Of a DNA stretch of 64,000 nt, positions 1 to 10,382 are shown in pieces; positions within the stretch are counted from its first letter, which is position 1, and the number at the start of each line of letters is the position of its first letter. The notes under the pieces are model-generated. The model made no database searches and was not told the origin of the DNA. It saw nothing but the letters and a program-made list of their open reading frames with translations. The DNA comes from Nitzschia sp. pyKryTriq1 (lineage: Eukaryota > Bacillariophyta > Bacillariophyceae > Bacillariales > Bacillariaceae). Where the stretch lies: the NCBI GenBank assembly GCA_956465555.1, contig OY101121.1:1698722-1762721 (forward strand). Direction: 5' to 3'. The position numbers and the translations under genes were made by a program.

Positions 1-785
1 TCAGCGGTTTCCTTGTCGTAAAAAGGATGTGGGCGGTGAGCGGCAGAGTTTGGCCACTGTTGAGATCGCCAATGGGAAATAGGTCTGCTCTCGCTTGCAC
101 AGAAGTGATAGGTTCGAGTCTTCAACGAAGCGCCTGTGCCTACTAAGAGCTAACGGTCTGTCTTCAAACCACAAGGCCGAGCACATGATGAAACGATCGC
201 ACTACCGGTACGGCGTATGGTAATGTAAGTTTCCAGCCCCTTGGTCGCGATGCTTAATATTTCTTGTGTCTTTGAAATGGTTTGTAGGATCGCATTCGAA
301 GAAGTGAATTGGAGCGTACCATCGGCTTCGGTTGATATAATGACCAGCTTTCTCCCTTCTTTTGTCTCGCTCGTTGTTCCCTTCGCTCTTTCCAAATTTC
401 AACCCGAGTTCTGACAATTGTAAATGGATTCCAACTAAAGTCGTCCTCATAATCTTGAAGAACGAACGACCAGCATGGATCCAAGCAGCCAGGATCGTCC
501 AGCTCAAGTTCATCCAACATGAATGCTCAAACGTCTAATTTGTCGATACAGAAGAATAAAAGCAAGATGGCATGGAAGGGATCGACCGTCGCAGATCAAC
601 AGTTGTCTCCTTTTGACTTCTTGAAAAATTAAAAAATGGACATGCTCGCGAAGACAGATGATGTCTTGAAAAAAGTTTGATGCACAATCCTGGAGCTGCG
701 CGAAGTCACATCTGCCCAATAGTTCTACTGGCAGCATTGTTTGAGTCGTATGGGTAACGCTACAACATCATGTTGGCCGGTGAGA
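1..785 (-). other. Unassigned region with overlapping short minus-strand frames
   Basis: No gene could be established here. Three minus-strand frames look weakly protein-like: an ATG-started one at 254-520 (acidic start MLDELELDDPG), another at 150-395 and another at 510-737. They overlap, and none reaches the window edge as one clean frame. The run could be the decayed or multi-intron 3' part of a gene, or chance. I recognise no family and assign no function. Confidence 0.2.
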
Positions 786-1392
786 GTTGTTACTTTGGGC
801 CGTTGCGAGGTGCGCGGTGTTTCGATTTTCGCCTGAGTCGATATTCGATATTATGTTGTACTGTATCTCCAAAACTCTAAACGAGGCGCTGGTGTACTCG
901 TACGTGTACGAGTACATTCGTACGAGTATGTACTACTGTACAGTGATGGGAAGAGCACGACCGCCGGATTTTGTACGAAGTGGCTCTCTTTAGTCAGTTT
1001 TGGTACCGTACCCCTTATCATCCTTTTGCACAACGACTAAATTGACTCAATATTTTTCGTGCAGATTCCATGTTCCATGCATGATTTTACTAAGGGGTAA
1101 TTATTTTAGTACCACAGATGCGTACTGTACCAGGTACTTTCTACGACATGTCGGATCAGGATGACCGCACCTCCTCCTCTTCCTCTCCCTCCTCCTCCAC
1201 AACAGCTCCTCCCGCGCTACCGGTACAGTACGGTACGAGATCTGAGACTGAGACCTGAGAAACGACAGTACTCGCACAAGTACTGAGCAACGAGCCGCCA
1301 GCCATTGATTTCATGGTTTGAAAAGGGATACAACATTGTGTGCCACATATCGGGAAGGCAGAACTTCGTACTATAAGTATCCAATCGACAAG
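786..1392. other. Spacer upstream of the GST gene with a GTAC-rich island
   Basis: No coding region is supported. About 890-945 is a dense island of overlapping self-complementary words (gtac, tcgtacga, tgtaca), and a weaker one lies near 1100-1240 with CTCCTC runs. The region is the likely promoter and 5' UTR of the GST gene that follows. I see no recognisable binding site beyond the palindromes. Confidence 0.4.
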
Positions 1393-2052
1393 ATGAAGCC
1401 ACAAGGGGAGAAACCTTCCTTGAAGTTGTACTATTTTGACATCAAAGGCAAGGGCGAGCCGATTCGACTATTTTGTGCTTATGCCGGCCTCGAACTCGAA
1501 GACCATCGCTTTGGTTCTTTCGACGAATTCGTTGCCATGAAGGAAAACGGAAAACTTGCTTTTGGGCAAGTGCCGATGTTGGAGGTCGATGGAAAACATC
1601 AGTTGGTGCAGTCCTCCTCAATCCTCCGATACCTATCAAAAGTCGTGGGTCTCTACCCGGACGACCCGATTGTTGCTGCCAAGGTTGATGCAGCCCTGGA
1701 TCAAGAGGCCGACGCCTTTACAGGTACAACGGTAGCGACCTACCCCGCGAGATTTGGGTTCGACATGACTTCCGACGAGACAGCTAAGGTCTACGAGACC
1801 ATTTCGAACGAAGTGTTGCCCCGGCATCTGACAAACTTGGAAACGCTCCTAAAAGCTAGTCCTACTGGATGGATTGCGGGAACAGCCGAGCCATCCGCTG
1901 CGGACTTTGCGTGGTTCGGGAAACTCACCTCTATTCCGGAGAAAAGCGAATTCTCAGACAAGCTGAAGTCTTTGGACGATTTCCCAGTGCTCAAGGCATT
2001 CGTCGAAAAATTCCAGTCACTCGAGGCAATCAATGAATATTACAAAAAGTAA
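1393..2052 (+). CDS. Glutathione S-transferase, sigma/HPGDS-like
   Basis: This single-exon gene encodes about 219 residues, the usual length of a soluble GST. The N-terminal thioredoxin-like half has the start typical of sigma-class enzymes (KLYYFDIKGKGEPIRL), where the early Tyr is the expected glutathione-activating residue. A QVPMLEVDG segment with the conserved cis-Pro and an SSSILRYL segment (glutathione gamma-glutamyl contact) follow. The all-helical C-terminal half includes the GWIAGTAEPSAADFAWF stretch, with the Asp that caps helix 6. The frame is open upstream to 1318, but the first ATG is at 1393 and gives a normal start. The expected role is cytosolic glutathione conjugation or isomerase activity; the substrate cannot be read from sequence. 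It converges on the CobW-type gene with about 97 bp between stop codons. Confidence 0.9.
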   Translation: MKPQGEKPSLKLYYFDIKGKGEPIRLFCAYAGLELEDHRFGSFDEFVAMKENGKLAFGQVPMLEVDGKHQLVQSSSILRYLSKVVGLYPDDPIVAAKVDAALDQEADAFTGTTVATYPARFGFDMTSDETAKVYETISNEVLPRHLTNLETLLKASPTGWIAGTAEPSAADFAWFGKLTSIPEKSEFSDKLKSLDDFPVLKAFVEKFQSLEAINEYYKK

Positions 2053-2149
2053 ATTCTAGAAGTCAACAATTACACAAACACACAAAGCCGTGCGAGTACA
2101 GACAGTAGAACGGCATGGTTCATTTGCTAGCTAGAGCACTGTATATTAT

Positions 2150-3817
2150 TTATTCTAGATCCATATGGTCAACGCTACCAACGTCGAACAGGCCTGCGCC
2201 ACCAGCAGGGGAAGTGTATATAGTATTCATGTAGTTTTGAAGCTCCTGCCGATACCTTTCCATTCCCTTTTCCGTTACTAGACATTGATCAAGGGCGAAA
2301 GTGATATCTTCTTCCTTCAATCCAACACCAATAAAGACTATTTCCTGTCGTCGATCACCAAATTCTTCACTGACAAAATCTTCCCTCAGAATGCGCTCGT
2401 ATTCTTTCATATCATTTTGGAAAAACGTGGCCATTTGCTCTTTGCTGATTGTTCCCCACCATTTCCCAGCAGAGTTGATTCCAAAGTGCTTGCCAGCGTG
2501 GCTCCAGTACATGACGGTGTCGTGGCGGTAAACATCTTCATATGAACCACTCCATTTCATCGGTGCAAACCAGCTAAATCCCTTCGAGCGAAGAACCCCA
2601 ATGAAAGGGCTTGGTTCTTCGTTTTGACCTTCGATCTCGTATCCCCCCTCCTGTGCCTCTTTCAATAGATCCAAGTCAAGCTGATCCTTGATCGGGACAG
2701 GCCACTTGTTTAACAATTCCATGAGCTTGCGTGGATTAAACGGGCGGTTTCTCTTGTACACGAAACTGGAAATCCCAAGATCGGCGGTGGATGTTGAGGC
2801 GGCACGAGCCTTCTTGGGTTTGCGGTCGTGGCTTGAGTCGGGGTCTTGGCACGATTCAGCCTTGGGAAGATCCTCCAATATCAGTTTCGGCGAAACTTTC
2901 CCATATTTCACTTCTTTCATAATTGCTTTATCGTTCAATGTTCTGGCCAGAGCCGACGCTACAGCGACATTGTCTCCCGCCAAGTCAACCTTGTTGATTA
3001 GAATAAGATCGGCAGCTTCGACTTGTTCTGCCAGTAGCTCTGGAACTTTACGTTGACCAGCACAGTCATCCGCAGGATCTACCCATCCATCTCGTTCAGC
3101 TGCTAGATCCCATGTCATCCAATCGGTTCCGAACGTACAAGCATCAACGAGTGTGACGATCTTGGACACGTCGGCCTTGGCTGTAATTGGGTGACCTTGC
3201 ATTTTCGCTTGATTCCAGTTGGATTTAATCGCAACTGGATCGGCGACTCCACTCAACTCGACTACCAGTGCATCAAATGAGCGTTCATTACTAAGGAGCG
3301 TGTTGACACTGCCCAGCAATTCGTCTGCCAGACTGCAGCATGCACATCCATTTTGCAACTCGACAACACCATCCTGCGAGCCGGCGACCAACTTGGCATC
3401 GATGTTGACCGAAGCGACATCGTTCACAATAACTCCAATCTTGGCTCCTTCTGAATTTTCAAGCAAATTTTGCAGGGTGCTCGTCTTTCCTGCGCCCAAG
3501 AATCCAGCCAACAAGATTATGGGAACTTTTTTGATCGGCTTGGGAGGCATTTTGATTCGAGGAGTGGCCGCCATGTGCAAGCGGCTGCTTCCGCACAAGC
3601 TCGCTGCAGTATATCTCACGTTTCTCAGACCGCCGCTAGTTAATCGAAATGATTCGGAGGAAGACTGCCGTAATAAATCATTGGAAGATCGTGACACCAA
3701 CGAGGAAAATTGCAGAGGCGAACCACCAAACTGGGGGGCTGTGAACGCAAAGGTGCTTCGTATGGACGTCGAAATAGTGGCGGCAGCTGCCAATCGCCAC
3801 AACGACGTTTTCACCAT
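2150..3817 (-). CDS. CobW/ZNG1-type G3E GTPase with probable plastid leader
   Basis: The protein (about 555 residues from the ATG at 3817) is a G3E-family P-loop GTPase of the CobW/ZNG1 group, metal chaperone-like proteins that use GTP to load a metal into a client. It has a Walker A motif (GFLGAGKTS), the metal-binding CxCC motif (NGCACCSL), an ELSGVADP switch region and a guanine-specificity NKVDL. A long C-terminal CobW_C-like region rich in Trp follows. The N-terminus (MVKTSLWRLAAAATISTSIRSTFAFTAPQF) is a hydrophobic signal peptide followed by Phe at the predicted cleavage site and an S/R-rich stretch, which fits import into a secondary plastid. The frame is open upstream to 3907 but lacks an earlier ATG. 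The metal and client are unknown; zinc or cobalt is inferred from the family. Confidence 0.88.
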   Translation of the reverse strand: MVKTSLWRLAAAATISTSIRSTFAFTAPQFGGSPLQFSSLVSRSSNDLLRQSSSESFRLTSGGLRNVRYTAASLCGSSRLHMAATPRIKMPPKPIKKVPIILLAGFLGAGKTSTLQNLLENSEGAKIGVIVNDVASVNIDAKLVAGSQDGVVELQNGCACCSLADELLGSVNTLLSNERSFDALVVELSGVADPVAIKSNWNQAKMQGHPITAKADVSKIVTLVDACTFGTDWMTWDLAAERDGWVDPADDCAGQRKVPELLAEQVEAADLILINKVDLAGDNVAVASALARTLNDKAIMKEVKYGKVSPKLILEDLPKAESCQDPDSSHDRKPKKARAASTSTADLGISSFVYKRNRPFNPRKLMELLNKWPVPIKDQLDLDLLKEAQEGGYEIEGQNEEPSPFIGVLRSKGFSWFAPMKWSGSYEDVYRHDTVMYWSHAGKHFGINSAGKWWGTISKEQMATFFQNDMKEYERILREDFVSEEFGDRRQEIVFIGVGLKEEDITFALDQCLVTEKGMERYRQELQNYMNTIYTSPAGGAGLFDVGSVDHMDLE

Positions 3818-4585
3818 CTTGCAAGTGGTACAGCAGTATATAGTTGCAGCTGTGGGGGGGATTTCAGAAGCGGTGGGATCGTAATCGGTCGATTGATAAA
3901 TGGGCAAACAAGGCGTAAGGCGTCGTCATGGTCGATATCTCATCCGCCGTAACCTGTTGCCTCCACTCGCCACTAAAAAACGATACCGGTAGTGCATACC
4001 GATACGGTACCGATAGTGCTTCTCGCTTCTCATACCGGTATCATCTTCTTCCTGCTTCTTTTTGATGGCTCTCGCAAAGATCTGCTTGGTGGATGGACGG
4101 ACAGACTAGCGAATTCGGAGCGTCAGTTTCGATGTAGTCCTGTTGGTCAGCCACGATTTAATTGACTCGTCTGACCACTCAGCGGTACCGTTTTCAGTCT
4201 TGGTCTTGGTCCAAAAAGGGACTAACTAAGGCCTTCATCGAAAAAATCAAAAATTGAAGTCTCGCCGGTTTTCACTTCACGCACAAAAACCAACAAGCGG
4301 CGAGATAGACGACAAACAACGGACACCAAAGAATATCGCACGATAGACCACGATGGGGATTGCGCGACGACAGGTAGGTCATCTCTACGTAGATTTGTAC
4401 TGGTGTGTGTTGGTGACCGTTTTCTACGAAAACATCCGTTCGCATGGAGTTTGGAGTTGTAAAAAGAGGTCGTCGACAATGATGAACTCTATCTCTATTG
4501 AATAGCAAAACGGTACTCGTACTCACTACACGCGGTATCTTGCCCCATTTTTCTGATTACACAGGGAAGTAAATCACCGTTGACA
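3818..4585. other. Divergent spacer with possible upstream exon of the DUF6824 gene
   Basis: This spacer separates two divergent genes. It has TACCGGTA-type palindromes around 3983-4040. An ATG at 4353 opens seven codons (MGIARRQ) ending in CAG at 4373, followed by GTAGGT. A pyrimidine-rich ACACAG acceptor ends at 4564, and joining them keeps the reading frame of the downstream gene. So 4353-4373 may be a true first coding exon with an intron at 4374-4564; otherwise this is a 5' UTR intron. Confidence 0.4.
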
Positions 4586-6794
4586 ATGACCATGTCTGAT
4601 GATGCGGAAACATCCTCAAATTCCAGTCCCATCCCGGAGGCTAAGGTGAAGCAAGAAACGGAATCTCCGTCGTCTGTAACTCCCGAACTCTCCGAGATGA
4701 AGGTAGACGACAAGAAAGATAGTGGCGATGACGTCAAGAAAGAAGAATCGACGGAGGGAGAAGAAAAGCTCACTGAGGAAGAGGAGGAAGCAAAAAAGCA
4801 GCGTGAAGCAGAACTCAAGGAAAAGTATAAGGACTGGCCTGTGAAAAACATCAAGGAGCCACACGATAATGATGTCATGTATGGCCGCGGCGGAGGCACA
4901 AATCATCACCCTGGAAACAAGAAGTATCGAAAGATGGTGGAAGATCGGAAGCTCGAATACGTGAACAGCAAGCGCCTGGACAAGCCCCTTGTCGCCCTTG
5001 AAATCATTCGTTACTGGCGCTCGCAACTTCCACCAGGTCGATTCCTCAAACTGGACGAGAAGACTGGGCTATGGCACGATGTTGGCGACAAGAAGGCTCG
5101 AGAAAAGACCAGTCAAGCGTTGCGGGAAAAGGCGCCGATGATTCGAAAGCTGCAGGAAGACGAACATGATGATGATCCAGATGTAAGTTGGGGAAGAATC
5201 GTTTCGAGTTCCTAGTTTGCAGCTGGAGGCCCTCTCTGACACATAGATATTCATTCCCATTTACTTACAGGCAAGAGGAGACGAAACCAAAACCACACGT
5301 TTTGCCGAGGGGACAAAGACGGAAGACGCGAACCAAGTTAAAAAGGCTATTCTGGCTCGTGATCACAGCTTGGGAAGGGAATACATTGAAGCAGGTGAGG
5401 CAGTAACATTGGATGGCTTTTCCTGGCAGGATCCTTTCCAAGCGAAGCCGCGAGAGACGTCTTATGGGCGACCATCTCCTCCTCCCAGCGCCTACCCTGC
5501 TGGTCGTAATAGTAGCCATGGAAGCCTGGGAATGGCTCCTCCGCATCATGTCAGTGTTGGTGGACCACCGCCACCGCCAGACTATTGGGGTCGGGTTCAC
5601 AGTAATGAGAGGCAACGAGAATTTTCCAATGGGCGTTATGAAAGTTGGGGGTCTGCATCCTATGGAGGATACCTTGCGCCACCACCACCGCCAGGGAATG
5701 TTATGCATCAGCGATCAGGAAGCTGGACACACGGGCCTCCTCCTCCTCCAGGACGGCAGGTGCACCAGCGATCGGGCAGTTGGGGGAGCGGACGAGAGCA
5801 TTCTCTTGGGATGTTCCCTTTAATTGGAGCATCAGTACTAGGCCCGGCGGACCGAGAGACGTTCGATTCAGGAAGGGCATCTTCTGGCTATTGGCCAGAT
5901 CCAGCAAGCTCACCAGGACGAGCGGTTGTTCCACCACCTCCTCCTCCTCTTCCTCACCCAGGCTACGACGGTCCAATGCGCAGTAGTGGGTCACTTGGGC
6001 CTTATCGTCAGCCCACCTCCCCTGCCAACTCTACACCAAGTCCTAAGCCGTACAGCGTTGACCTACAGATTGCGAAGACGTGGTCAGGTTGTGAAGTACA
6101 ACGTACATGGTCTGGTGAGCACCAACCCCACATTCAACAAGCTCAAACCTTTGACGGATATCCTACACACGGAGGAAGTCCGATTCGTGGTTCTGAAGGA
6201 GGCTTTGTGCCCAGGCCTGAGATAGTGAAGCGTGATACGTCGCATCAGAATGAAAACTATGAAACCAAGCCGTCGGTCAAACGTTGTGCTTTGAACCGAG
6301 ACAACAGTTTGGCTTCGAATAGGCTGAAAGAAGAATATATGCCGGAGTATTTCAGTCGAAAGTTTGACGCCGAACAGGAAATGCGGACATTAAGCACCAA
6401 CCTGGAGCATTCGACGCTGGATACTGAAAGACCAAAACCCCAGCCACTGGGTGCCGGTGAACGCGTCAGCACTGTTGACGCCATCGCGATGGACTTAATG
6501 GCGAGGCCGTCTCCCATGTTGAATGGTGATCGAATGACCACGATTGATGCTTTGGATTTAGACCTGGAAACGGATGATTCTCTCCTCAGGATGGACCATG
6601 GGGAAGCCGACCTGGAAGCCCTGCCCAAGCCAAAGTCATTAGAACCGCTTGACAGGCTGACCACGAAGGATTTTATGGACCTCGTCAATAGTCCGATTGC
6701 CCAAGTTGATGACAGCGCTCCGCGGACAGATTCTGATGACCCACTTCCACTAAACGAAGAAAAACTCACCGGTGAATGGTTGACGCAAGTATAG
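4586..6794 (+). CDS. DUF6824-domain protein with Pro-rich tail
   Basis: Two coding exons, 4586-5182 and 5271-6794, join in phase 0 across a GTAAGT...TTACAG intron and give about 706 residues. An acidic, Glu/Lys-rich N-terminus precedes the conserved domain (about residues 90-185), which starts with DNDVMYGRGGGTNHHPGNKKYR and contains KPLVALEIIRYWRSQ and DEKTGLWHDVGDKKAREKTSQALRE. This is the DUF6824 type, expanded in diatoms, of unknown function and thought to be regulatory. The second exon encodes a disordered Pro/Gly/Ser-rich region with repeated HQRSGSW motifs and a C-terminal part with three related 'DRxTTxDxxxLD' segments. An alternative start in an upstream mini-exon at 4353 would add 14 residues. 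Nuclear localisation is a guess. Confidence 0.85.
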
Positions 6795-6950
6795 CAATAT
6801 AGTTTCATGTTTTCCCGGGGAATCATCATCTCCTAGCTTTTTTGTTCCAAATGCATTTTCCTGAAATCGAAATTCGCGAACTGATCATGACAGTCTACGT
6901 ACATACGCTGGCATGGTTGAGACAATCTAAAAATCCATTTTCTAAAAGGA

Positions 6951-9281
6951 CTATTGAATAACACAAGTCTCCTTTGCCCGCGTATCCTTTCGCCGTTTCT
7001 TTGTGCCTTTGGTTAAGGCTCCTTTCGAGGGTGCTCTCTCTGGTGACAGAGCTGAAGCCTTTTCAGGTACTGTGTGTCTGTCCTCGCTCATTTCGACATC
7101 CATGGCGACACCAGTTGTGTCTGCTGTCGGCAATGTAGCCTTTTCATCTTGAGTCCGGTCTTCCTCCATAAAATCATCCTCTTCGCTTGGAATAACCTGC
7201 AAGTCGTCACTGCTGCTTCCAAAAGACGAGATCCCCGAAGTACCGGATGACAACCTGTTCTTTCTCAACGTCACGGTGTTCCCTTCTAGCTCTGGCTTTC
7301 TCTTCTCGATTGCCTCAGACAAAGCTCGTTTAATCTCGTCTTTCGAATCGACATCTTCCCGAGAACCGCGTCTGGTAAAAAAATTGACTCGGTGATGATG
7401 ACCCGAATCGTTGGGGGACGAATGATCGGAAGACATGAAGGCACGAAAGAAGCCGTCGCGATTCTCACTGGCATTAGCAGAGCCAGCGGTCGACGAGTGC
7501 CCCGAGGGTGTCGGTAGACCCATAGACAGTCTCTCGCATGCCTCTGAGAAACTCTCTTGTAGTATCCGGGCACCGGAGTGAATTGTCTTGGTCGCCGATT
7601 TCATGATCTTCGTAGGAACTGTCGTGACCATACGGAAGGCCGTCTTGATATCCTGCTCGCTGAGGACAATCTTTCTCTTGCGCGACATTTCGAATTCCAC
7701 ACATAATTGCTTGACTCTTTTCTCGCGTGCCACTTGTAACGCAGGATGTTGCAGGCAATCTCCCACGCCGGCCCTTTTTGTTGGGTCTTTGTCAAGACAT
7801 CGCTTGAGTAGATCAACGAGTGCGTTGCTGAGACCAAATCCGTCGTAGCTAATTTCCGCCTTGCTGATTTTTTCGAATAGTTCCGTCGGGATTTCGGAAT
7901 AAAAGGGCAAAATACCAGTTACAAAAATATATAGGCAGACACCACCAGCCCACATATCAGCTGCATAGCCAGAGAATGCGCGGGAACCCTCACACATTTC
8001 GGGGGACCAAAAGCACCACGTTCCCTCTGTTCGCGACAACATACCGTGGTGTGACATTCCTTTCATCGCCAAAGCAGCATCAGTGTCTTTTCTCAAGAGC
8101 ACCTTGCGTGGATGAGGTGGCGATTCAGGCGGAGAAGATTCTGTCATCAAATCTATACTGGAATCATCCTCCGACATTTCCTCATTGGAATCATCAATAC
8201 TCGCCTGCCGGTGGACCCCAATGTTATGTTCCTTATCGAAGACATGCGATACCCCAAAGTCGCCCAACTTCGCGATTCCACGAGCATCGAGAAGGATATT
8301 TTCAGGTTTGAGATCGCGGTGACAGATGTGATGTTGGTGGAGATACGCGAGGCCGTGCAAAATGTCCACAAAATAGAGTGCAGCTTGTTCTTCATTGAAG
8401 TGGCCATTGACAATGCCCTCGACTTGAAATTTGGTACATCCTCGATGGGGATCCTTCCTTCGAAATGTACCATCGTTTTGATAAGTAAGGATTTCACCCA
8501 ATGGCATGTATTCCAAAACCATGTAGAGCATGTCTGATTCTGGAGAATCGATAACTTCATATAAATTGACAAGGTTCGGATGGGAAAGTTTCTTCATTAA
8601 GGCAATCTCGCGCTCGACCTGCTGTAAGGCGGTTTTTACTCGAACCCTTCGACTTTTCTTGTCGCGCTCCATCGTCCTCCGTCGTTTCAGAATACTCTTA
8701 TTGAATAGCTTGACTGCTACTAGCTCCTCTTCATCATCGTCGTCATTGTCGAAGGATACTCGCGACTGAATGAAAAGTCCCAGCTTGCTGACAACTGACG
8801 GCGTTTTATGAGAAGGAGTCACAAATCTCACCGGTAGAGGAGAACTGGGTAGGACCCACGGCGACGCACTTGCATTTGTTCCTGAAGAATCTTCGTTCTT
8901 AAAGAAGTCACTGTCATCGGGTGCCGATTTGGATTTACTCATATCATAGCGGCGAGGACGACGAGCTCTTAACGGAGGTGTCATCACTGGTGCTGGTGGT
9001 CTAAAGAAGGGATCGTGGGCGCCTTTACCGAGAGGGGTGCTCATTGCGTGCCGTAGGTGTTGCTTTTCAGATGAATTATCTTTGGCTGCTTCTGGTACTA
9101 ATTTTCTTCGTGCGAGTCGAACAGTTCCAAAGGCTCCTTGTCCTAAGATTCCGTCGATAAAGGGTAGGTTTCCCACTCTGGTCACGTTGCCATCGTCATC
9201 GAATTCTTCAGCGGTGGGGGACTTTGCTGGTAGATCTTCATCTCCGCTCATGAACTCGTCCTCGCTTTCACTTTCATCCAT
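6951..9281 (-). CDS. Serine/threonine protein kinase, CaMKK-like
   Basis: This single-exon gene encodes about 776 residues from the first ATG at 9281 (MDESESEDEFM); the frame is open to 9353 but only by a TTG. The kinase core has a Gly-rich loop (LGQGAFGTV), a long insert of about 110 residues before the VAIK-like lysine (VAVKLF), and the catalytic loop HRDLKPEN. It also has DFGVSHVF, an SPE in place of APE (WCFWSPEM) and DMWAGGVCLYIFVTG. The CaMKK-like RP insert position (FRRKDPHRGCTKF) and the DFGVS motif place it near CaMKK/SnAK-type upstream kinases. A second insert sits between DFG and the activation segment. The C-terminus is Ser/Asp-rich and probably disordered. No clear calmodulin-binding helix was identified. 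Confidence 0.88.
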   Translation of the reverse strand: MDESESEDEFMSGDEDLPAKSPTAEEFDDDGNVTRVGNLPFIDGILGQGAFGTVRLARRKLVPEAAKDNSSEKQHLRHAMSTPLGKGAHDPFFRPPAPVMTPPLRARRPRRYDMSKSKSAPDDSDFFKNEDSSGTNASASPWVLPSSPLPVRFVTPSHKTPSVVSKLGLFIQSRVSFDNDDDDEEELVAVKLFNKSILKRRRTMERDKKSRRVRVKTALQQVEREIALMKKLSHPNLVNLYEVIDSPESDMLYMVLEYMPLGEILTYQNDGTFRRKDPHRGCTKFQVEGIVNGHFNEEQAALYFVDILHGLAYLHQHHICHRDLKPENILLDARGIAKLGDFGVSHVFDKEHNIGVHRQASIDDSNEEMSEDDSSIDLMTESSPPESPPHPRKVLLRKDTDAALAMKGMSHHGMLSRTEGTWCFWSPEMCEGSRAFSGYAADMWAGGVCLYIFVTGILPFYSEIPTELFEKISKAEISYDGFGLSNALVDLLKRCLDKDPTKRAGVGDCLQHPALQVAREKRVKQLCVEFEMSRKRKIVLSEQDIKTAFRMVTTVPTKIMKSATKTIHSGARILQESFSEACERLSMGLPTPSGHSSTAGSANASENRDGFFRAFMSSDHSSPNDSGHHHRVNFFTRRGSREDVDSKDEIKRALSEAIEKRKPELEGNTVTLRKNRLSSGTSGISSFGSSSDDLQVIPSEEDDFMEEDRTQDEKATLPTADTTGVAMDVEMSEDRHTVPEKASALSPERAPSKGALTKGTKKRRKDTRAKETCVIQ

Positions 9282-10382
9282 TTTGCCTCCAACGAACGGT
9301 AATTTCTGTGCTGTCAGGAGCTGGAATGAAGAAGAATCGCCTCTTCTGTCCAAGAACTACCGCGACGAAATTGGCTCTTTTATGATGAATTGTCGATCAA
9401 AGTTATTAATTGAGATATCAGGAGACCAAAATTCCATACAGCGCTATGAAGAATGAATTATTGTTTATCAATGGACGTCGATCGATCGATGTTCGATACC
9501 GGTACTTGTAGGTGTTGATGCTTGATGCTCAAATCTGATGTGAGTTTTCGCTTTTCGATCGACGACAGGTGCGGTAGGTATTTACCGGTAGCTGTCGGTG
9601 GCTGGCGTGGACTTCGACCTTTCTGTTCCATTTCTTGTTCCCGAAGTCCGGGAAAGCCCATGTCTTCATCTACCGGTAAATCTTCGCGACAAATGATGAG
9701 ATCAGTTAGCGCAGCGAGAGAGCGCGCGGAGATGACAAGGAAACAAGAGAACCATACGGTACAAGTAGGTACTGTACTGTATGTGCCGGTAGATACTCGT
9801 ACCGGTAGAAGAGCGCGGTCGGCTCGGTCTGTACCTTGTACAAGTACATACCGTACAGTACCGGCGGTACGGTAGGCGTATTTTCACCAGTGCAGGCTCG
9901 CACTCACGCGGCGCACGCGCGCGTTCGCGTTCGCATATTCTTTCAATTTCGCAATAATTATTACTGTACAGTATTTTCGGATTGATGTTTTGACTCAGTC
10001 GACTGACGACTCCTCCTCCCCCGCTCCTCCTCCTCCTCCATCCTCCATAGCTCGAGACCTCGCAATTTTTGGTTGAGTTTTGGCGGGGCAAAAACCAGAT
10101 ACGAGCCAGCTGGCCACAATGACGGGCTATTTAGGCGAGATTTCGATCTTGTGAAGCACGCTAGGAGCCTCTAATTATCTTTGCAAGACTTCATTTTTGT
10201 CACAGGGTTCCCATGTCACTGTGTAAGTCGATCTTGTGAACTTTAGGTTCCGGGAAGAATACACTTTCATCTCCAAAACTCTTGTTTTGTCTTGCAGAGA
10301 GCATTATTCGAAGCAACATTATAACAAACGATAAGGTTCAAAAGAAAACATTGAACATCGCTAAACCCGAGAAGCAAACACC
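9282..10382. other. 1.1-kb divergent spacer with ACCGGT/GTAC palindrome islands
   Basis: No coding region is supported. Palindromic words are dense at about 9490-9680 and 9770-9880 (taccggta, gtaccttgtacaagtac, cgtacagtaccgg). A GC-rich alternating stretch (cgcgcgcgttcgcgttcg) lies near 9910-9935, and CTCCTC runs near 10010-10045. The segment just before 10383 should be the 5' UTR of the secreted repeat protein. Confidence 0.4.

Noticed and set aside
3219-3884. 221-residue plus-strand frame
   Set aside because: It is antisense to the CobW-type GTPase, which has all family motifs on the other strand.
4222-4526. Two minus-strand frames of about 85 codons
   Set aside because: They lack family features and overlap the probable first exon and intron of the DUF6824 gene.
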